Notes: generated by a model not told the origin, from the sequence alone. DNA of 33,796 nucleotides from Betaproteobacteria bacterium (GCA_903970165.1 CAJCHZ010000095.1:1-33796); one strand, 5' to 3'. Positions 17,498-25,936 are shown, counted from the first letter of the stretch. Numbers and translations: made by a program.

Positions 17498-18235
17498 ATG
17501 GCTCAAAAACCCGATCCCGGCGTCGCAATTCAGCGCAAGTACTACACGGACACAGCTGCACGTTATGAGCAGATGCACCAGCACGAAGGCTCGGGCGACC
17601 CGCTGATCAACAAGTTTGTACTTTCTGTCCTTCACATGATTGATGCGCGCTCCGTTCTGGATGTTGGAACCGCCACCGGCAGGGGACTTCGGGATTTAAG
17701 GCAGGCCATTCCAGACGGTTTCGTTTGCGGGGTTGAGCCCGTCGCGGCGCTGCTCGATCAGGCCGTGCAAAACACCAACGCTGCCAGCGGTTCGCTCGTG
17801 CGAGGCAGTGGCGCAGCGTTGCCCTTTGCCGACGCCAGTTTCGACGCCGTCTGCGAATTCGCCGTCCTTCATCACGTCCCCGAACCGAACGCCGTCGTCA
17901 AGGAAATGCTGCGTGTGGCGAAAAAAGCCGTCCTTATTTCTGACAGCAACCGGTTCGGCCAGGGCTCCCGTGCCGCCCGTCTGCTGAAGCTCGGCCTGTA
18001 CAAGAGCAAATTGTGGGGTGCCTACAACTTCCTTCGCACCTCCGGCAAAGGCTACCAAATCACGGAAGGCGACGGCCTCGCCTATTCCTACAGCGTCTAC
18101 GACTCCTTCCACCTTTTGACGGAGTGGGCCGACCGCATCATCCTCTATTCCGGCGTAGACAAAACAAACCCAACCTGGGCCCACCCCCTCCTAAATAGCG
18201 GCGCAGCCCTGATCTGCGCCGTGAAGGATTCGTAG
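17498..18235 (+). CDS. Class I SAM-dependent methyltransferase
   Basis: A cytoplasmic methyltransferase of 245 residues. The SAM-binding motif I is clear (VLDVGTATGRGLRDL, about residues 53-67), followed by an acidic motif II region (GVEPVAALLDQA), motif III (ALPFADASFDAVCEFAVLHHV) and a post-motif strand (AVLISDSNR). The form is that of Methyltransf_11/UbiE-like enzymes. Its position behind glycosyltransferases and a polymerase suggests it methylates a sugar or caps a glycan, but no substrate residues prove this. The ATG at 17498 has no good ribosome site, and a 201-bp gap separates it from the GT4 gene, so it may have its own promoter. A TTGACA hexamer sits at about 17377, without a matching -10 box that I trust. 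Confidence 0.83.
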   Translation: MAQKPDPGVAIQRKYYTDTAARYEQMHQHEGSGDPLINKFVLSVLHMIDARSVLDVGTATGRGLRDLRQAIPDGFVCGVEPVAALLDQAVQNTNAASGSLVRGSGAALPFADASFDAVCEFAVLHHVPEPNAVVKEMLRVAKKAVLISDSNRFGQGSRAARLLKLGLYKSKLWGAYNFLRTSGKGYQITEGDGLAYSYSVYDSFHLLTEWADRIILYSGVDKTNPTWAHPLLNSGAALICAVKDS

Positions 18236-18764
18236 ACCAGTTGGCCTCCATAGCATTGCTGGCGTTTTGCCTGTGGCTCGTCTCTGCTTTTTGGTCCTGC
18301 TCCGTGAACAAAGCCGCCGCTCCCTATCAGCTTAAAGCCTTTAAAATCAACACTTATGAATCCATATCAAAACAAAGAGCTTTAACTACCTGTAGAATGA
18401 ACACTTGTGAAAAACAGGGGGAGAGGGGAGCCAGTGGATGCGCTCCGGGGTTACTGGTGGCTAAAACAAAAAAGGGGAGAAACGAACCGGCCCAGCCCTC
18501 AATCCCCTAAAGGGATCCTCGGTTCGCTTCCCCCACTGCCTTTGCTAGTGCATCTCGCAAGCCAACTCTAACTCTTTTGTTTTCTATTTCTTGTCACCAA
18601 ACAGCTAAGTAAAAAGGTTCAACACCCTTGAAATTTTACCCGTCATCCAGAATAGCCAGCCTGGGCTGCTGCCTTGCGTACCCAATCCATTGGGAGCTCT
18701 GTAACCGTGGCTAGCCGGAAATGAATCTGACTGAACAGCCCTGGGGGGGTTCCCCTGGGGAATC
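18236..18764. other. Long non-coding stretch with structured elements
   Basis: No convincing gene is present in these 529 bp. Composition is more AT-rich in the left part than in neighbours. An 89-codon open frame at 18241-18510 begins with TTG and has no family resemblance, ribosome site or coding bias that I trust. Several hairpins crowd the right part, including CAGCC-TG-GGCTG (about 18657-18668) and CCCAA-TCCA-TTGGG (18681-18694). The strongest element, a minus-strand terminator, is listed separately. I could not match the region to a riboswitch, tmRNA, SRP RNA or 6S RNA by their conserved sequences. Confidence 0.45.
18463..18533 (-). terminator. Strong rho-independent terminator on the minus strand, gene not identified
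   Basis: Read on the minus strand, a stem of about 14 bp closes arms 18520-18533 and 18474-18489: eight pairs around GCGAACCG/CGGTTCGT, two A-U pairs, a 2-base bulge, and four G-C pairs. The loop contains a second small stem (ATCCC/GGGAT). The stem is followed at once by TTTTTTGTTTT (18473-18463). The G-U pair and the T-tract both point to minus-strand RNA. No minus-strand protein gene lies to the right, so it may end an unrecognised small RNA or be a relic. Confidence 0.6.
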
Positions 18765-19094
18765 GTGCCCAAGCTGCTGGACCCTGACTTTAACCCCAAT
18801 TACTCGCAACGGATGGATTTTACACGCGCTACAAAGTTCGATCTGAGCGCCGCGGGCGTCCGTATTCTGGCTGAGCGCGATGTGTTCGCACCAGATTCGA
18901 GGTGCGCCTTCGTTGTACCCACCGATCTAGCGTTCGGCCCCGCGCGAAGGTACGGCACGCACAGGGAGGCGGCGGCCGAAAAAGGAATTCGCATTTTTCG
19001 CAAGATGGACGAAGCCCTCCATTGGGTTCTCGCCAAAACAGCCGGCTCAAAGGGATTTCCCGCGTATTTGAATACGATTTTCATCGCGCCCTGA
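18765..19094 (+). pseudogene. 5'-truncated remnant of a STAS/SpoIIAA-like small protein gene
   Basis: The open frame encodes 109 residues from a GTG at 18765. The stretch PDFNPNYSQRMDFTRATKFDLSAAGVRILAE, then AFVVPTDLAFGPARRYG and the end IRIFRKMDEALHWVLAK, resembles the middle and C-terminus of small STAS/SpoIIAA-like proteins found in acidobacteria and related groups. The usual first 30 or so residues (two strands and a helix) are missing: the same frame meets a stop at 18732, and no other upstream frame supplies them. The GTG has a weak GGGGAA upstream, so a short product cannot be excluded. I infer a truncated gene, probably after a rearrangement near 18740. Confidence 0.5.
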
Positions 19095-19255
19095 GCTTAA
19101 AGTTAGCCGATTCGCCGATTTGACCCGGCCGAATCCTCCCTGATATTGTGGGAAGTTATTCTGGCCTCAGTGTCTCCGCTGAGCGCCGGAGCCTGCATAC
19201 CGCGGGCATGCCTGCCTGCCGCAGGCGAAGCTCCTGTGGAGGGAGCGTTTTCTTC

Positions 19256-22132
19256 ATGGGCCTGACCAAACTGGTTATTCGGGGAGCGCGCCAGCACAAC
19301 CTGAAAAATATAAGCCTCGAAATTCCGAGGAACACCCTCACGGTCATCACTGGCCTTTCCGGTTCCGGCAAGTCTTCGCTGGCCTTTGACACCATCTACG
19401 CCGAGGGCCAGCGCCGCTACGTCGAATCGCTTTCCGCCTATGCCCGCCAGTTCCTCGACCAGATGGAGCGGCCGGAAGTTGACGTGATCGAAGGCCTTTC
19501 TCCCTCGATCGCGATCGAACAAAAAACGACGACGCGTTCCCCGCGGTCCACCGTCGGTACCGTCACGGAAATTTACGACTATCTGCGCGTCATTTACGCT
19601 TCCGTCGGCACGCCGCACTGCCCCAAGTGCGGGAATGCCATCGCGCGGCAGTCCAGCGAGCAGATCGTCCAGGCCATTCTGAACGGCGAGCTCTGCCAGA
19701 CTGACGACCGCATCATGATCCTGGCACCAATCGTCCGCGGACGAAAAGGCGCCTATCGCAAAGAGCTGGAAAAACTTGCCCAGGATGGCTACGTCCGGGT
19801 GCGCATCAACGGCGAGCTGGTTCCTCTGGATGTGACGCCAAGCCTCGACAAGCGCAAGAATCACACCATCGAGGTTGTTATAGACAGGCTGCTCGTCAAA
19901 CAAGGCATCGCCGCGCGCCTCGAGCAGTCCATCAACACGGCGCTGAAGCTGGCGGGCGGCCTGGTTACCGTCGCCGTTGTCGGAGGCAAAGAGCACGTTT
20001 TTTCAGAGAAGCTGGCCTGCGCGGATTGCGGAATCTCCGTTCCGCAGCTGGAACCGCGTTCCTTCAGCTTCAATTCGCCTTACGGCGCGTGCCCGGCATG
20101 CAACGGCCTCGGCTCCAAATACGATTTCGATCCCGCCAAAATTATCAGTGATTGGACACGCCCGCTTTTCGACGGCGGCCTCGGCCCCGGCAGCAGTTCA
20201 GCGATACTCAAACGCACCCTGGAACTCGCCGCATACGCCTATCAAATCAATCTGGAAACGCCTTTCGAGAAGTTTCCGGCGAAGATCCAGAATCTCCTGT
20301 TGTACGGCTATCCGCCATCAAACAGTCGCAGCGGTTTGGAAGAAAAGGAATCTCCTAGCAAGAAAGGCTCGGGCGAAAAGGCCTTTCGATTTCCCGGCAT
20401 CCTGAAATTCCTGGATCGCAACTTCGCGGAGTCTAATTCCGACTCCTACCGCGAGTGGATGACGCAGTACATGTCCGCCACGCTTTGTAATGTCTGCCAC
20501 GGCAAACGCCTGCGCCCCGAATCGCTGGCCGTCAAGCTTGCCGGCTATTCGATTGCCGACTTCACGGCCCTATCTCTTACGGCCGCGCGTCCGACCGTGG
20601 ACAAGATGCTCGCGCAGCTGACTCCCCGCCAGCGCGAAATCGCAGGCCGCCCGCTGGAAGAAGTCGCCGAACGCATTGAATTCCTCCTCGCGGTGGGCCT
20701 CGGATATCTCAGCCTGGACCGTTCCGCCGCCACGCTTTCCGGCGGCGAGGCGCAGCGGATCCGCCTCGCAACGCAAATTGGTTCGCGTCTTCGCGGCGTT
20801 CTTTATGTACTGGACGAGCCCTCTATCGGCCTTCACGCGCGCGACAACGACCGCTTGCTCGGCTCGCTCGAACAACTGCGCAATCTTGGAAACACGGTGC
20901 TTGTCGTCGAGCACGACGAAGACACCATCCGGCGGGCCGATTTCGTAGTGGACCTCGGCCCTGGCGCGGGCAACGCCGGCGGCTATCTGGTCGCGCAAGG
21001 CAAGCCAGAGCAAATCGCCGCAAGCGCCGAATCGCTCACCGGCCGCTATCTCAGCGGCGCATTGAAAATAGCGATCCCGGAAAAGCGCCGCAGCCCCAAC
21101 GGCAAAGCGATTCAAGTTTTGGGAGCCACGGCCAACAACCTGAAGGACGTGGATGTCACGATTCCCCTCGGATTGCTCACGGTGGTCACGGGCGTCTCCG
21201 GTTCGGGCAAATCCACGCTCGTCAACGACATTCTTTATCGCGCGCTGGCGCAAAAACTCTACCGCTCCATGGAGCCGACGGGCGCCCACCGCGAAATTCT
21301 CGGCGTGGAACACATTGATAAGGTCATTGAAATCGATCAGGCGCCTATTGGACGAACGCCGCGCTCGAATCCCGCCACATACACCGGGGTTTTCGCGCCC
21401 ATACGCGATCTCTTCGCCATGCTCCCGGAATCACGCGAACGCGGCTACCGGCCCGGCCGCTTCAGCTTCAACGTAAAAGGCGGCCGCTGCGAAGCCTGCC
21501 AGGGCGACGGGCTACGCCGCATCGAAATGAATTTCCTGCCCGACGTCTACGTGATGTGCGAAGTTTGCCGCGGCAAGCGCTACAATTCGGAAACGCTGGC
21601 CGTCCGCTACAAGGGGCACTCTATCAGCGACGTCCTGAACTTGCCTTCCACCGACGCGTTAAAACTCCTCGAAAATATTCCTCAGATTCAGCAAAAGCTT
21701 TCGACGCTGGTCGAAGTGGGCCTCGGCTATGTCACGCTGGGCCAGTCCGCCACGACACTCTCCGGCGGCGAAGCCCAACGCATCAAGCTAGCCCGTGAAC
21801 TTTCCAAGCGCCAAACTGGCCGGACTCTCTACATCCTCGACGAACCCACAACAGGCCTCCATTTTGACGATGTGCGCAAACTCCTCGATGTGCTCCAGCG
21901 CCTGGTGGGTCTCGGCAACACAGTCCTAATCATCGAGCACCACCTCGACGTCATCAAACAAGCTGACTGGATCATCGACCTCGGCCCAGAAGGCGGCGAA
22001 GGCGGCGGGCGCATCGTCGCCCAAGGCACTCCGGAGCAGGTAGCCCGCACAAAAAAGTCCTACACCGGCCAGGCGCTAGCCCGCGTCCTGGGCATATCCA
22101 GCAATGGCAACCACAATGGCGCCGCCAAGTAG
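19256..22132 (+). CDS. uvrA: UvrABC excision nuclease subunit A
   Basis: The damage-recognition ATPase of nucleotide excision repair, 958 residues, close to the usual length. UvrA dimers scan DNA, load UvrB and leave. Two ABC modules are complete: Walker A sites GLSGSGKSS and GVSGSGKST, signatures LSGGEAQRIRLATQ and LSGGEAQRIKLAREL, and Walker B sites LYVLDEPSIGLHARD and LYILDEPTTGLHFDD. Zinc-binding cysteine pairs are seen in CPKCG, CADCG...CPACNG, CNVCHGKR and CEACQGDG...CEVCRGKR. The ATG at 19256 begins the conserved LVIRGARQHNLKNI and has GGAGGGAG about 10 bases upstream; the open frame continues to 19148 without homology. A small hairpin (GCCTGC/GCAGGC, 19209-19225) lies just upstream. 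It is probably its own transcription unit. Confidence 0.98.
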   Translation: MGLTKLVIRGARQHNLKNISLEIPRNTLTVITGLSGSGKSSLAFDTIYAEGQRRYVESLSAYARQFLDQMERPEVDVIEGLSPSIAIEQKTTTRSPRSTVGTVTEIYDYLRVIYASVGTPHCPKCGNAIARQSSEQIVQAILNGELCQTDDRIMILAPIVRGRKGAYRKELEKLAQDGYVRVRINGELVPLDVTPSLDKRKNHTIEVVIDRLLVKQGIAARLEQSINTALKLAGGLVTVAVVGGKEHVFSEKLACADCGISVPQLEPRSFSFNSPYGACPACNGLGSKYDFDPAKIISDWTRPLFDGGLGPGSSSAILKRTLELAAYAYQINLETPFEKFPAKIQNLLLYGYPPSNSRSGLEEKESPSKKGSGEKAFRFPGILKFLDRNFAESNSDSYREWMTQYMSATLCNVCHGKRLRPESLAVKLAGYSIADFTALSLTAARPTVDKMLAQLTPRQREIAGRPLEEVAERIEFLLAVGLGYLSLDRSAATLSGGEAQRIRLATQIGSRLRGVLYVLDEPSIGLHARDNDRLLGSLEQLRNLGNTVLVVEHDEDTIRRADFVVDLGPGAGNAGGYLVAQGKPEQIAASAESLTGRYLSGALKIAIPEKRRSPNGKAIQVLGATANNLKDVDVTIPLGLLTVVTGVSGSGKSTLVNDILYRALAQKLYRSMEPTGAHREILGVEHIDKVIEIDQAPIGRTPRSNPATYTGVFAPIRDLFAMLPESRERGYRPGRFSFNVKGGRCEACQGDGLRRIEMNFLPDVYVMCEVCRGKRYNSETLAVRYKGHSISDVLNLPSTDALKLLENIPQIQQKLSTLVEVGLGYVTLGQSATTLSGGEAQRIKLARELSKRQTGRTLYILDEPTTGLHFDDVRKLLDVLQRLVGLGNTVLIIEHHLDVIKQADWIIDLGPEGGEGGGRIVAQGTPEQVARTKKSYTGQALARVLGISSNGNHNGAAK

Positions 22133-22247
22133 CGCGCGGCCAGGCGTACTCTTTGTTTGCAGGAGTGCAGCACGGCTGCGTCTCCGTCCGGCAAGTTCAC
22201 AGAAGCTTGGTATTGCGTCTGGTGCGCGCTAAAGTATCCGAGACTCC

Positions 22248-23249
22248 ATGAGCATATACTCCACGCAGCCACTCACCTTTGGAGCGGTTACCACTTACCC
22301 GCTCTCTTCCAGAAAGAGCAAAGTAAGCGTCCGCGATTTCGCCAAGCCCGTCCCCGCAAACTCTTCCTTGACGAAATTCCTGGATTCGCTGCCGAGTTTC
22401 CTAGCCGCCGAAGATTTGCGCAATGTTCTCTCCGCAATCCACCACGCCCGCAAAAAGCGCGCCCCCATCCTCTGGGGAATCGGCGGCCACGTGATCAAAG
22501 TCGGCCTCGGCCCCATACTCATCGACCTGATGCGGCGCGGATTCATTTCCGGCATCGCCATGAACGGCGCCGCGCTCGTTCATGATTTCGAAATCGCGCT
22601 CGTTGGCAACACTTCCGAAGACGTGGAAGCCGGCCTGGACGCCGGCAAATTCGGCATGGCCGAGGAAACAGGCAAGTATGTGATCGAGTTTGCGAAACTC
22701 GCTTGGCGTCTGCGCATCGGCTACGGTGAAGCAGCGGGCCAATTCCTGTCGCACGGCATGCTCAACGCCAGGCACGCCGATTCCAGCGTCCTTCTCGCTG
22801 CCTACAAGCATCGAATTCCCGTGACCATTCACGTCGCTATCGGCACCGACATCCCGCACATGCATCGCGTCGCCGACGGGGCGGCCCTAGGCGCGGCCAC
22901 GCACTATGACTTTCGCCTCTTCTGCGCGCTCGTGAAACAGATGCATTCCGGCGGTGTCTACCTGAACTGGGGATCTGCCGTGCTCCTCCCCGAAGTTTTT
23001 CTGAAAGCTGTAAGCGTGGTCCGCAATCTCGGCGTGCCGTTGAAGCCAATCACCACCGCCAACTTCGACTTTATCCAGCACTATCGCCCGTTGCAGAATG
23101 TAGTGAAGCGTCCGACTGCATCAGACGGCGGCGGCAAATCGGAATCGCGCGGATACGCCATCACAGGACATCACGAAATCCTCATGCCGTTGGTAGCTGC
23201 CGCGCTGGCCGCAGGGTGGCCGAGACAGTCACGCGGAACGAAACGATGA
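22248..23249 (+). CDS. Conserved protein of unknown function (possible deoxyhypusine-synthase-like fold)
   Basis: A cytoplasmic protein of 333 residues, no signal or membrane segment. It is rich in what look like conserved catalytic stretches: PILWGIGGHVIKVGLGPILIDL, ISGIAMNGAALVHDFEIAL, NTSEDV, then IPVTIHVAIGTDIPHMH with several histidines, and a final YAITGHHEILMPLVAAALA. The alternation of glycine-rich turns and strands suggests a Rossmann-like enzyme. The layout faintly recalls deoxyhypusine-synthase-like proteins, but the diagnostic lysine region is not recognisable, so I do not assign that function. Its stop codon overlaps the start of the CPBP protease gene (ATGA at 23246-23249), indicating translational coupling. 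The ribosome site before the ATG is weak. Confidence 0.8.
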   Translation: MSIYSTQPLTFGAVTTYPLSSRKSKVSVRDFAKPVPANSSLTKFLDSLPSFLAAEDLRNVLSAIHHARKKRAPILWGIGGHVIKVGLGPILIDLMRRGFISGIAMNGAALVHDFEIALVGNTSEDVEAGLDAGKFGMAEETGKYVIEFAKLAWRLRIGYGEAAGQFLSHGMLNARHADSSVLLAAYKHRIPVTIHVAIGTDIPHMHRVADGAALGAATHYDFRLFCALVKQMHSGGVYLNWGSAVLLPEVFLKAVSVVRNLGVPLKPITTANFDFIQHYRPLQNVVKRPTASDGGGKSESRGYAITGHHEILMPLVAAALAAGWPRQSRGTKR

Positions 23250-24247
23250 CCCTCTTCGACGACAACTCGTTCGTTCCGCCTGAACAGGAGCAGCCTTCGC
23301 CATCTCCCGAGGAGCCGGCCTCCAGCGATGTTCCACTCGCCGGCGATCCCATCAACTTCGCTGGTAGCCATCCTGCCGAGACAAATCCAGCAGGGGCCCT
23401 TGCATACCAAGCCCCTTTGCAACCATCCTTGCCCGAAGACTTGCGCATCTCGTGGTCCTGGGTGCATCTCATTTTCTTTCTTGTGTTTGCGTTTGTGGCC
23501 GTAGCCATTCTTCCTCTTCTGGTTTCGATCCCTTATCTCCAGGGCAAGCACATTCCGCCGCAGGAAATGGAGCGCTATCTCTATTCCATTCCGCAATTCG
23601 TAATCGGCTCCACGTTCCTCACCTTTGGCGCGATTCTCTTTTTTCTGTACATCACACTGGCGGTCCTTACAGGACAACCGTTCTGGCACACGCTGGGCTG
23701 GAGAAAACTCACCAACCCCGATTCCCACCTCACCGCCAAGCCGTGGATTTATTTTTTGAGCGGTTGCGTGCTTTCCATCATTGCGGCCATGGTTGGTTCA
23801 CGCGTTCACACGCCCGAGGACATGCCCATCGAGGCGCTGCAGAAGAGCAAGACCGGCTTGATGCTCATGATGGCCATGGCCGTGGCTATTGCTCCGCTCG
23901 TCGAGGAAACTGTTTTTCGCGGTTACCTGTACCCCGTCCTGGCGCGGATTATTTCCGGCATCACGCGCTCTTTCGGGATGGAATTCGCGCGCGCGACTCA
24001 CGCGGGCGTTGTTTCGAGCATCCTGCTAACGGGCGTTCTTTTTGGCCTGCTGCACGGCGCGCAACTGGCCTGGACCTGGGGAATCGTAGGCGTGCTCATT
24101 TTCGTAGGCGTCACATTTACGTATGTGCGCGCCCGCACGGGGACGGTCGTTGCCAGCTATTTCATGCACCTCGGCTACAATTCGCTGATCGCCATCTTCA
24201 CCGCCATCGGGACTCACGGTTTTACCAGGATTCCGCCGGTTCACTGA
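23246..24247 (+). CDS. CPBP-family intramembrane metalloprotease
   Basis: A membrane protein of 333 residues with about eight helices in its last two-thirds and a Pro/Glu-rich cytoplasmic N-terminus (residues 1-65). The CPBP (Abi/CAAX-protease-like) motifs are intact: EETVFRGYLYPVL with the glutamate pair and arginine, FGLLHGAQLAW with the FxxxH histidine, and HLGYNSLIAIF with HxxxN. Bacterial members cleave membrane substrates or process peptides; targets are mostly unknown. The ATG at 23246 overlaps the preceding stop as ATGA; a GTG at 23216 in the same frame is possible but overlaps more. Coupling to the unknown upstream protein suggests a shared role. Confidence 0.9.
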   Translation: MTLFDDNSFVPPEQEQPSPSPEEPASSDVPLAGDPINFAGSHPAETNPAGALAYQAPLQPSLPEDLRISWSWVHLIFFLVFAFVAVAILPLLVSIPYLQGKHIPPQEMERYLYSIPQFVIGSTFLTFGAILFFLYITLAVLTGQPFWHTLGWRKLTNPDSHLTAKPWIYFLSGCVLSIIAAMVGSRVHTPEDMPIEALQKSKTGLMLMMAMAVAIAPLVEETVFRGYLYPVLARIISGITRSFGMEFARATHAGVVSSILLTGVLFGLLHGAQLAWTWGIVGVLIFVGVTFTYVRARTGTVVASYFMHLGYNSLIAIFTAIGTHGFTRIPPVH

Positions 24248-24306
24248 GCGATTCGTTTTCTGCGCCGAGCTTCGCTAGAATTATTTGTATCGAGGTCACA
24301 ACAGGA

Positions 24307-25377
24307 ATGTACGTAGCACAACCCATCGAATGGACAGACCGCGGCGTGGTGATGTTGGACCAGCGGATGCTTCCGGCGGAAGAAGTCAGCTACACGTTCA
24401 CCGGGTATAGGGAAGTCGCCAAAGCTATACGGGACATGGTGATTCGAGGAGCGCCGGCCATTGGCGTGGCCGCCGCCATGGGTGCGGCGCTGGGTGTTCT
24501 ACATTCTTCCGCGACATCCGTCGAAGCGCTGCGTGAAGAATTTCCCGAGATTTGCGATACGCTTGCGAAAACCCGCCCAACGGCCGTTGATCTCTTCTGG
24601 GCACTGGAACGCATGAAGCGCCGCTTCGCGGAACTCGCCACCCAAAGCTCGGACCTCGCGAAAATAAAACAAGGAATGGTTGCAGAAGCGCAGCAAGTGC
24701 ATCTGGAAAAGAAAGCCACCGACGAGGCAATCGGCAGTTTTGGCGCGGAATTCATGCCGAGCGACGGCCAGGTCATGACGCAGTGCAACGCCGGAGCCCT
24801 TGCTACGGGAGGAATCGGCACAGCGCTTGGCGTGATCCGCGTCGCGTTTCAGCAAGGTAAAAAGCTGCACGTCCTGGTGCCGGAAACGCGGCCCTATTTG
24901 CAAGGCGCGCGTTTGACTGCCTGGGAGCTGCATCGTGGCGGCATTCCGCTGACGCTTATCACCGACAATATGGTCGGCCACTTTTTGAAGACCGGCAAAG
25001 TAGGAGCTATCGTCACTGGCGCGGACCGCATCGCCGCCAACGGCGACACCGCCAACAAAATCGGCACCTACCAAATCGCGGTGCTGGCCAAAGAAAACAA
25101 AGTGCCCTTTTACATCGCCGCCCCCGTCTCGACGTTCGACCTTTCGATGCCCGACGGCGATCACATTCCCATCGAAGAACGCACGGCCGCTGAAGTCACG
25201 CACATCCAGGGCGTTCGCATCGCGCCCGATGTCCACGCCGCGCATCCCGCATTTGACGTTACGCCGGCTCGTTACATCGCCGCCATCTTCACAGAACGTG
25301 GCGTGGCGCGCGCCCCCTACACGGAATCGTTGCAGGCCCTGGCCTCTTCCGGACAATCCGCTGCAGTGGCTTTGTAG
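24307..25377 (+). CDS. mtnA: S-methyl-5-thioribose-1-phosphate isomerase
   Basis: An enzyme of the methionine salvage pathway that converts methylthioribose-1-phosphate to methylthioribulose-1-phosphate, in the cytoplasm. The 356-residue length is typical. Family motifs are present: VIRGAPAIGVAAA, KTRPTAVDL, the catalytic Cys160 in TQCNAGALAT, and Asp240 in VTGADRIAANGDTANKIGTY. The last motif is shared with eIF2B-alpha-like proteins, but the Cys/Asp pair and the N-terminal RGAPAIG fit MtnA. The ATG at 24307 has ACAGGA just upstream; a much longer open frame back to 23452 overlaps the CPBP gene and is not coding. No other mtn genes are seen in the window. Confidence 0.96.
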   Translation: MYVAQPIEWTDRGVVMLDQRMLPAEEVSYTFTGYREVAKAIRDMVIRGAPAIGVAAAMGAALGVLHSSATSVEALREEFPEICDTLAKTRPTAVDLFWALERMKRRFAELATQSSDLAKIKQGMVAEAQQVHLEKKATDEAIGSFGAEFMPSDGQVMTQCNAGALATGGIGTALGVIRVAFQQGKKLHVLVPETRPYLQGARLTAWELHRGGIPLTLITDNMVGHFLKTGKVGAIVTGADRIAANGDTANKIGTYQIAVLAKENKVPFYIAAPVSTFDLSMPDGDHIPIEERTAAEVTHIQGVRIAPDVHAAHPAFDVTPARYIAAIFTERGVARAPYTESLQALASSGQSAAVAL

Positions 25378-25411
25378 TTCGACCTCGGCGAGCTATGTAC
25401 TGGCCGCAGCC

Positions 25412-25446
25412 AGCCTGAGGGGAGGCTTCTGATTGGCGGTTTCTTC
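25412..25446 (+). terminator. Possible terminator after mtnA
   Basis: A 5-bp stem (AGCCT at 25412-25416, AGGCT at 25423-25427) with a 6-base loop is followed by a T-rich run (TTTCTTCTTTT, to about 25450). It is 34 bp past the mtnA stop and just before the convergent gene ending at 25453. The stem is short, so this is tentative. Confidence 0.3.
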
Positions 25447-25452
25447 TTTTCG

Positions 25453-25845
25453 CTAGACCGGCCGGATCGCCATGACCACTCTTTCCCGGCGGCTGAAAAG
25501 CGCGAAGAAATTCAGGATCTGTTTCCAGGGAAAATATTTTTGGGTGAGCAACGCCATACCACGCGCCGCCTCTTCTCCCGATATGATTTCAGCGCGGCCA
25601 TCGGCCCATGCGCCGGTCACCTCGCCGCGCATGGTGCAGGGAGCGACCCTGACGCGGCCATTGTTGCGAATGCGTTTCACTTTTCCCGTGTTGCCGATGG
25701 TATAGAAAAAAAGACGCGCTTCGGGACCGGAGAGATCAGCCGTTGGGTCCGCGGCGAACCACACCGGCGTTTTCACGCCTTCGCTGTTCTTCTTAAAGGT
25801 TTCGAGGCTGATGTATTTCTGACCGCGTAGGGCAGCAAATCCCAT
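25453..25845 (-). CDS. PPOX-class split-barrel protein, putative F420-dependent oxidoreductase
   Basis: A cytoplasmic protein of 130 residues with the split beta-barrel of pyridoxamine-phosphate-oxidase-like flavin/F420 binders. Typical parts are visible: an opening FAALRGQKYISLETFKK, the strand GVKTPVWFA, an acidic turn, LFFYTIGNTGKVKRIRNNGRVRVAPCTMRGEVTG with the basic cofactor-binding residues, and a final helix and strand. The small size, the conserved GVKTPVWF...KVKRIRNN layout and the missing FMN-specific C-terminus fit the group often named PPOX class F420-dependent. The ATG at 25845 has AGGAG upstream; the frame is open to 25893 without homology. It is last in the minus-strand series, separated from the next gene by two hairpins. 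Confidence 0.83.
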   Translation of the reverse strand: MGFAALRGQKYISLETFKKNSEGVKTPVWFAADPTADLSGPEARLFFYTIGNTGKVKRIRNNGRVRVAPCTMRGEVTGAWADGRAEIISGEEAARGMALLTQKYFPWKQILNFFALFSRRERVVMAIRPV

Positions 25846-25902
25846 GGCATCGCTCCTGCCTGTTCGATGCGCGCCATTGTATATAAGAGACAAAGAGCAG
25901 GC

Positions 25903-25918
25903 CAGGCATTCGTGCCTG
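25903..25918. repeat. Hairpin with TTCG tetraloop
   Basis: CAGGCA-TTCG-TGCCTG forms a perfect 6-bp stem with a stable TTCG loop, between the PPOX gene and the secreted-protein gene. Its sequence is close in character to the CACAGGC palindromes at 31010-31050, so it may be a member of the same class of intergenic palindromic repeats, or a second terminator. Confidence 0.4.
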
Positions 25919-25936
25919 CCGCTTCTCTTTATTGTG

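Noticed and set aside
18241..18510. 89-codon frame after the methyltransferase
   Set aside because: It has a TTG start, no ribosome site, no family resemblance, and contains part of the terminator stem; treated as non-coding.
18640..18780. Possible cobalamin or GEMM riboswitch in the hairpin-rich stretch
   Set aside because: Some words such as CTGTAACCG resemble parts of the cobalamin consensus, but the ordered conserved blocks are missing and no B12-related gene follows.
18605..18799. 64-codon minus-strand frame upstream of the orphan terminator
   Set aside because: Considered as the gene served by the terminator, but it has no family resemblance or ribosome site and overlaps the truncated plus-strand remnant.
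23452..24306. Upstream extension of the mtnA frame
   Set aside because: It overlaps the CPBP gene in another frame; MtnA family proteins begin at the ATG at 24307.
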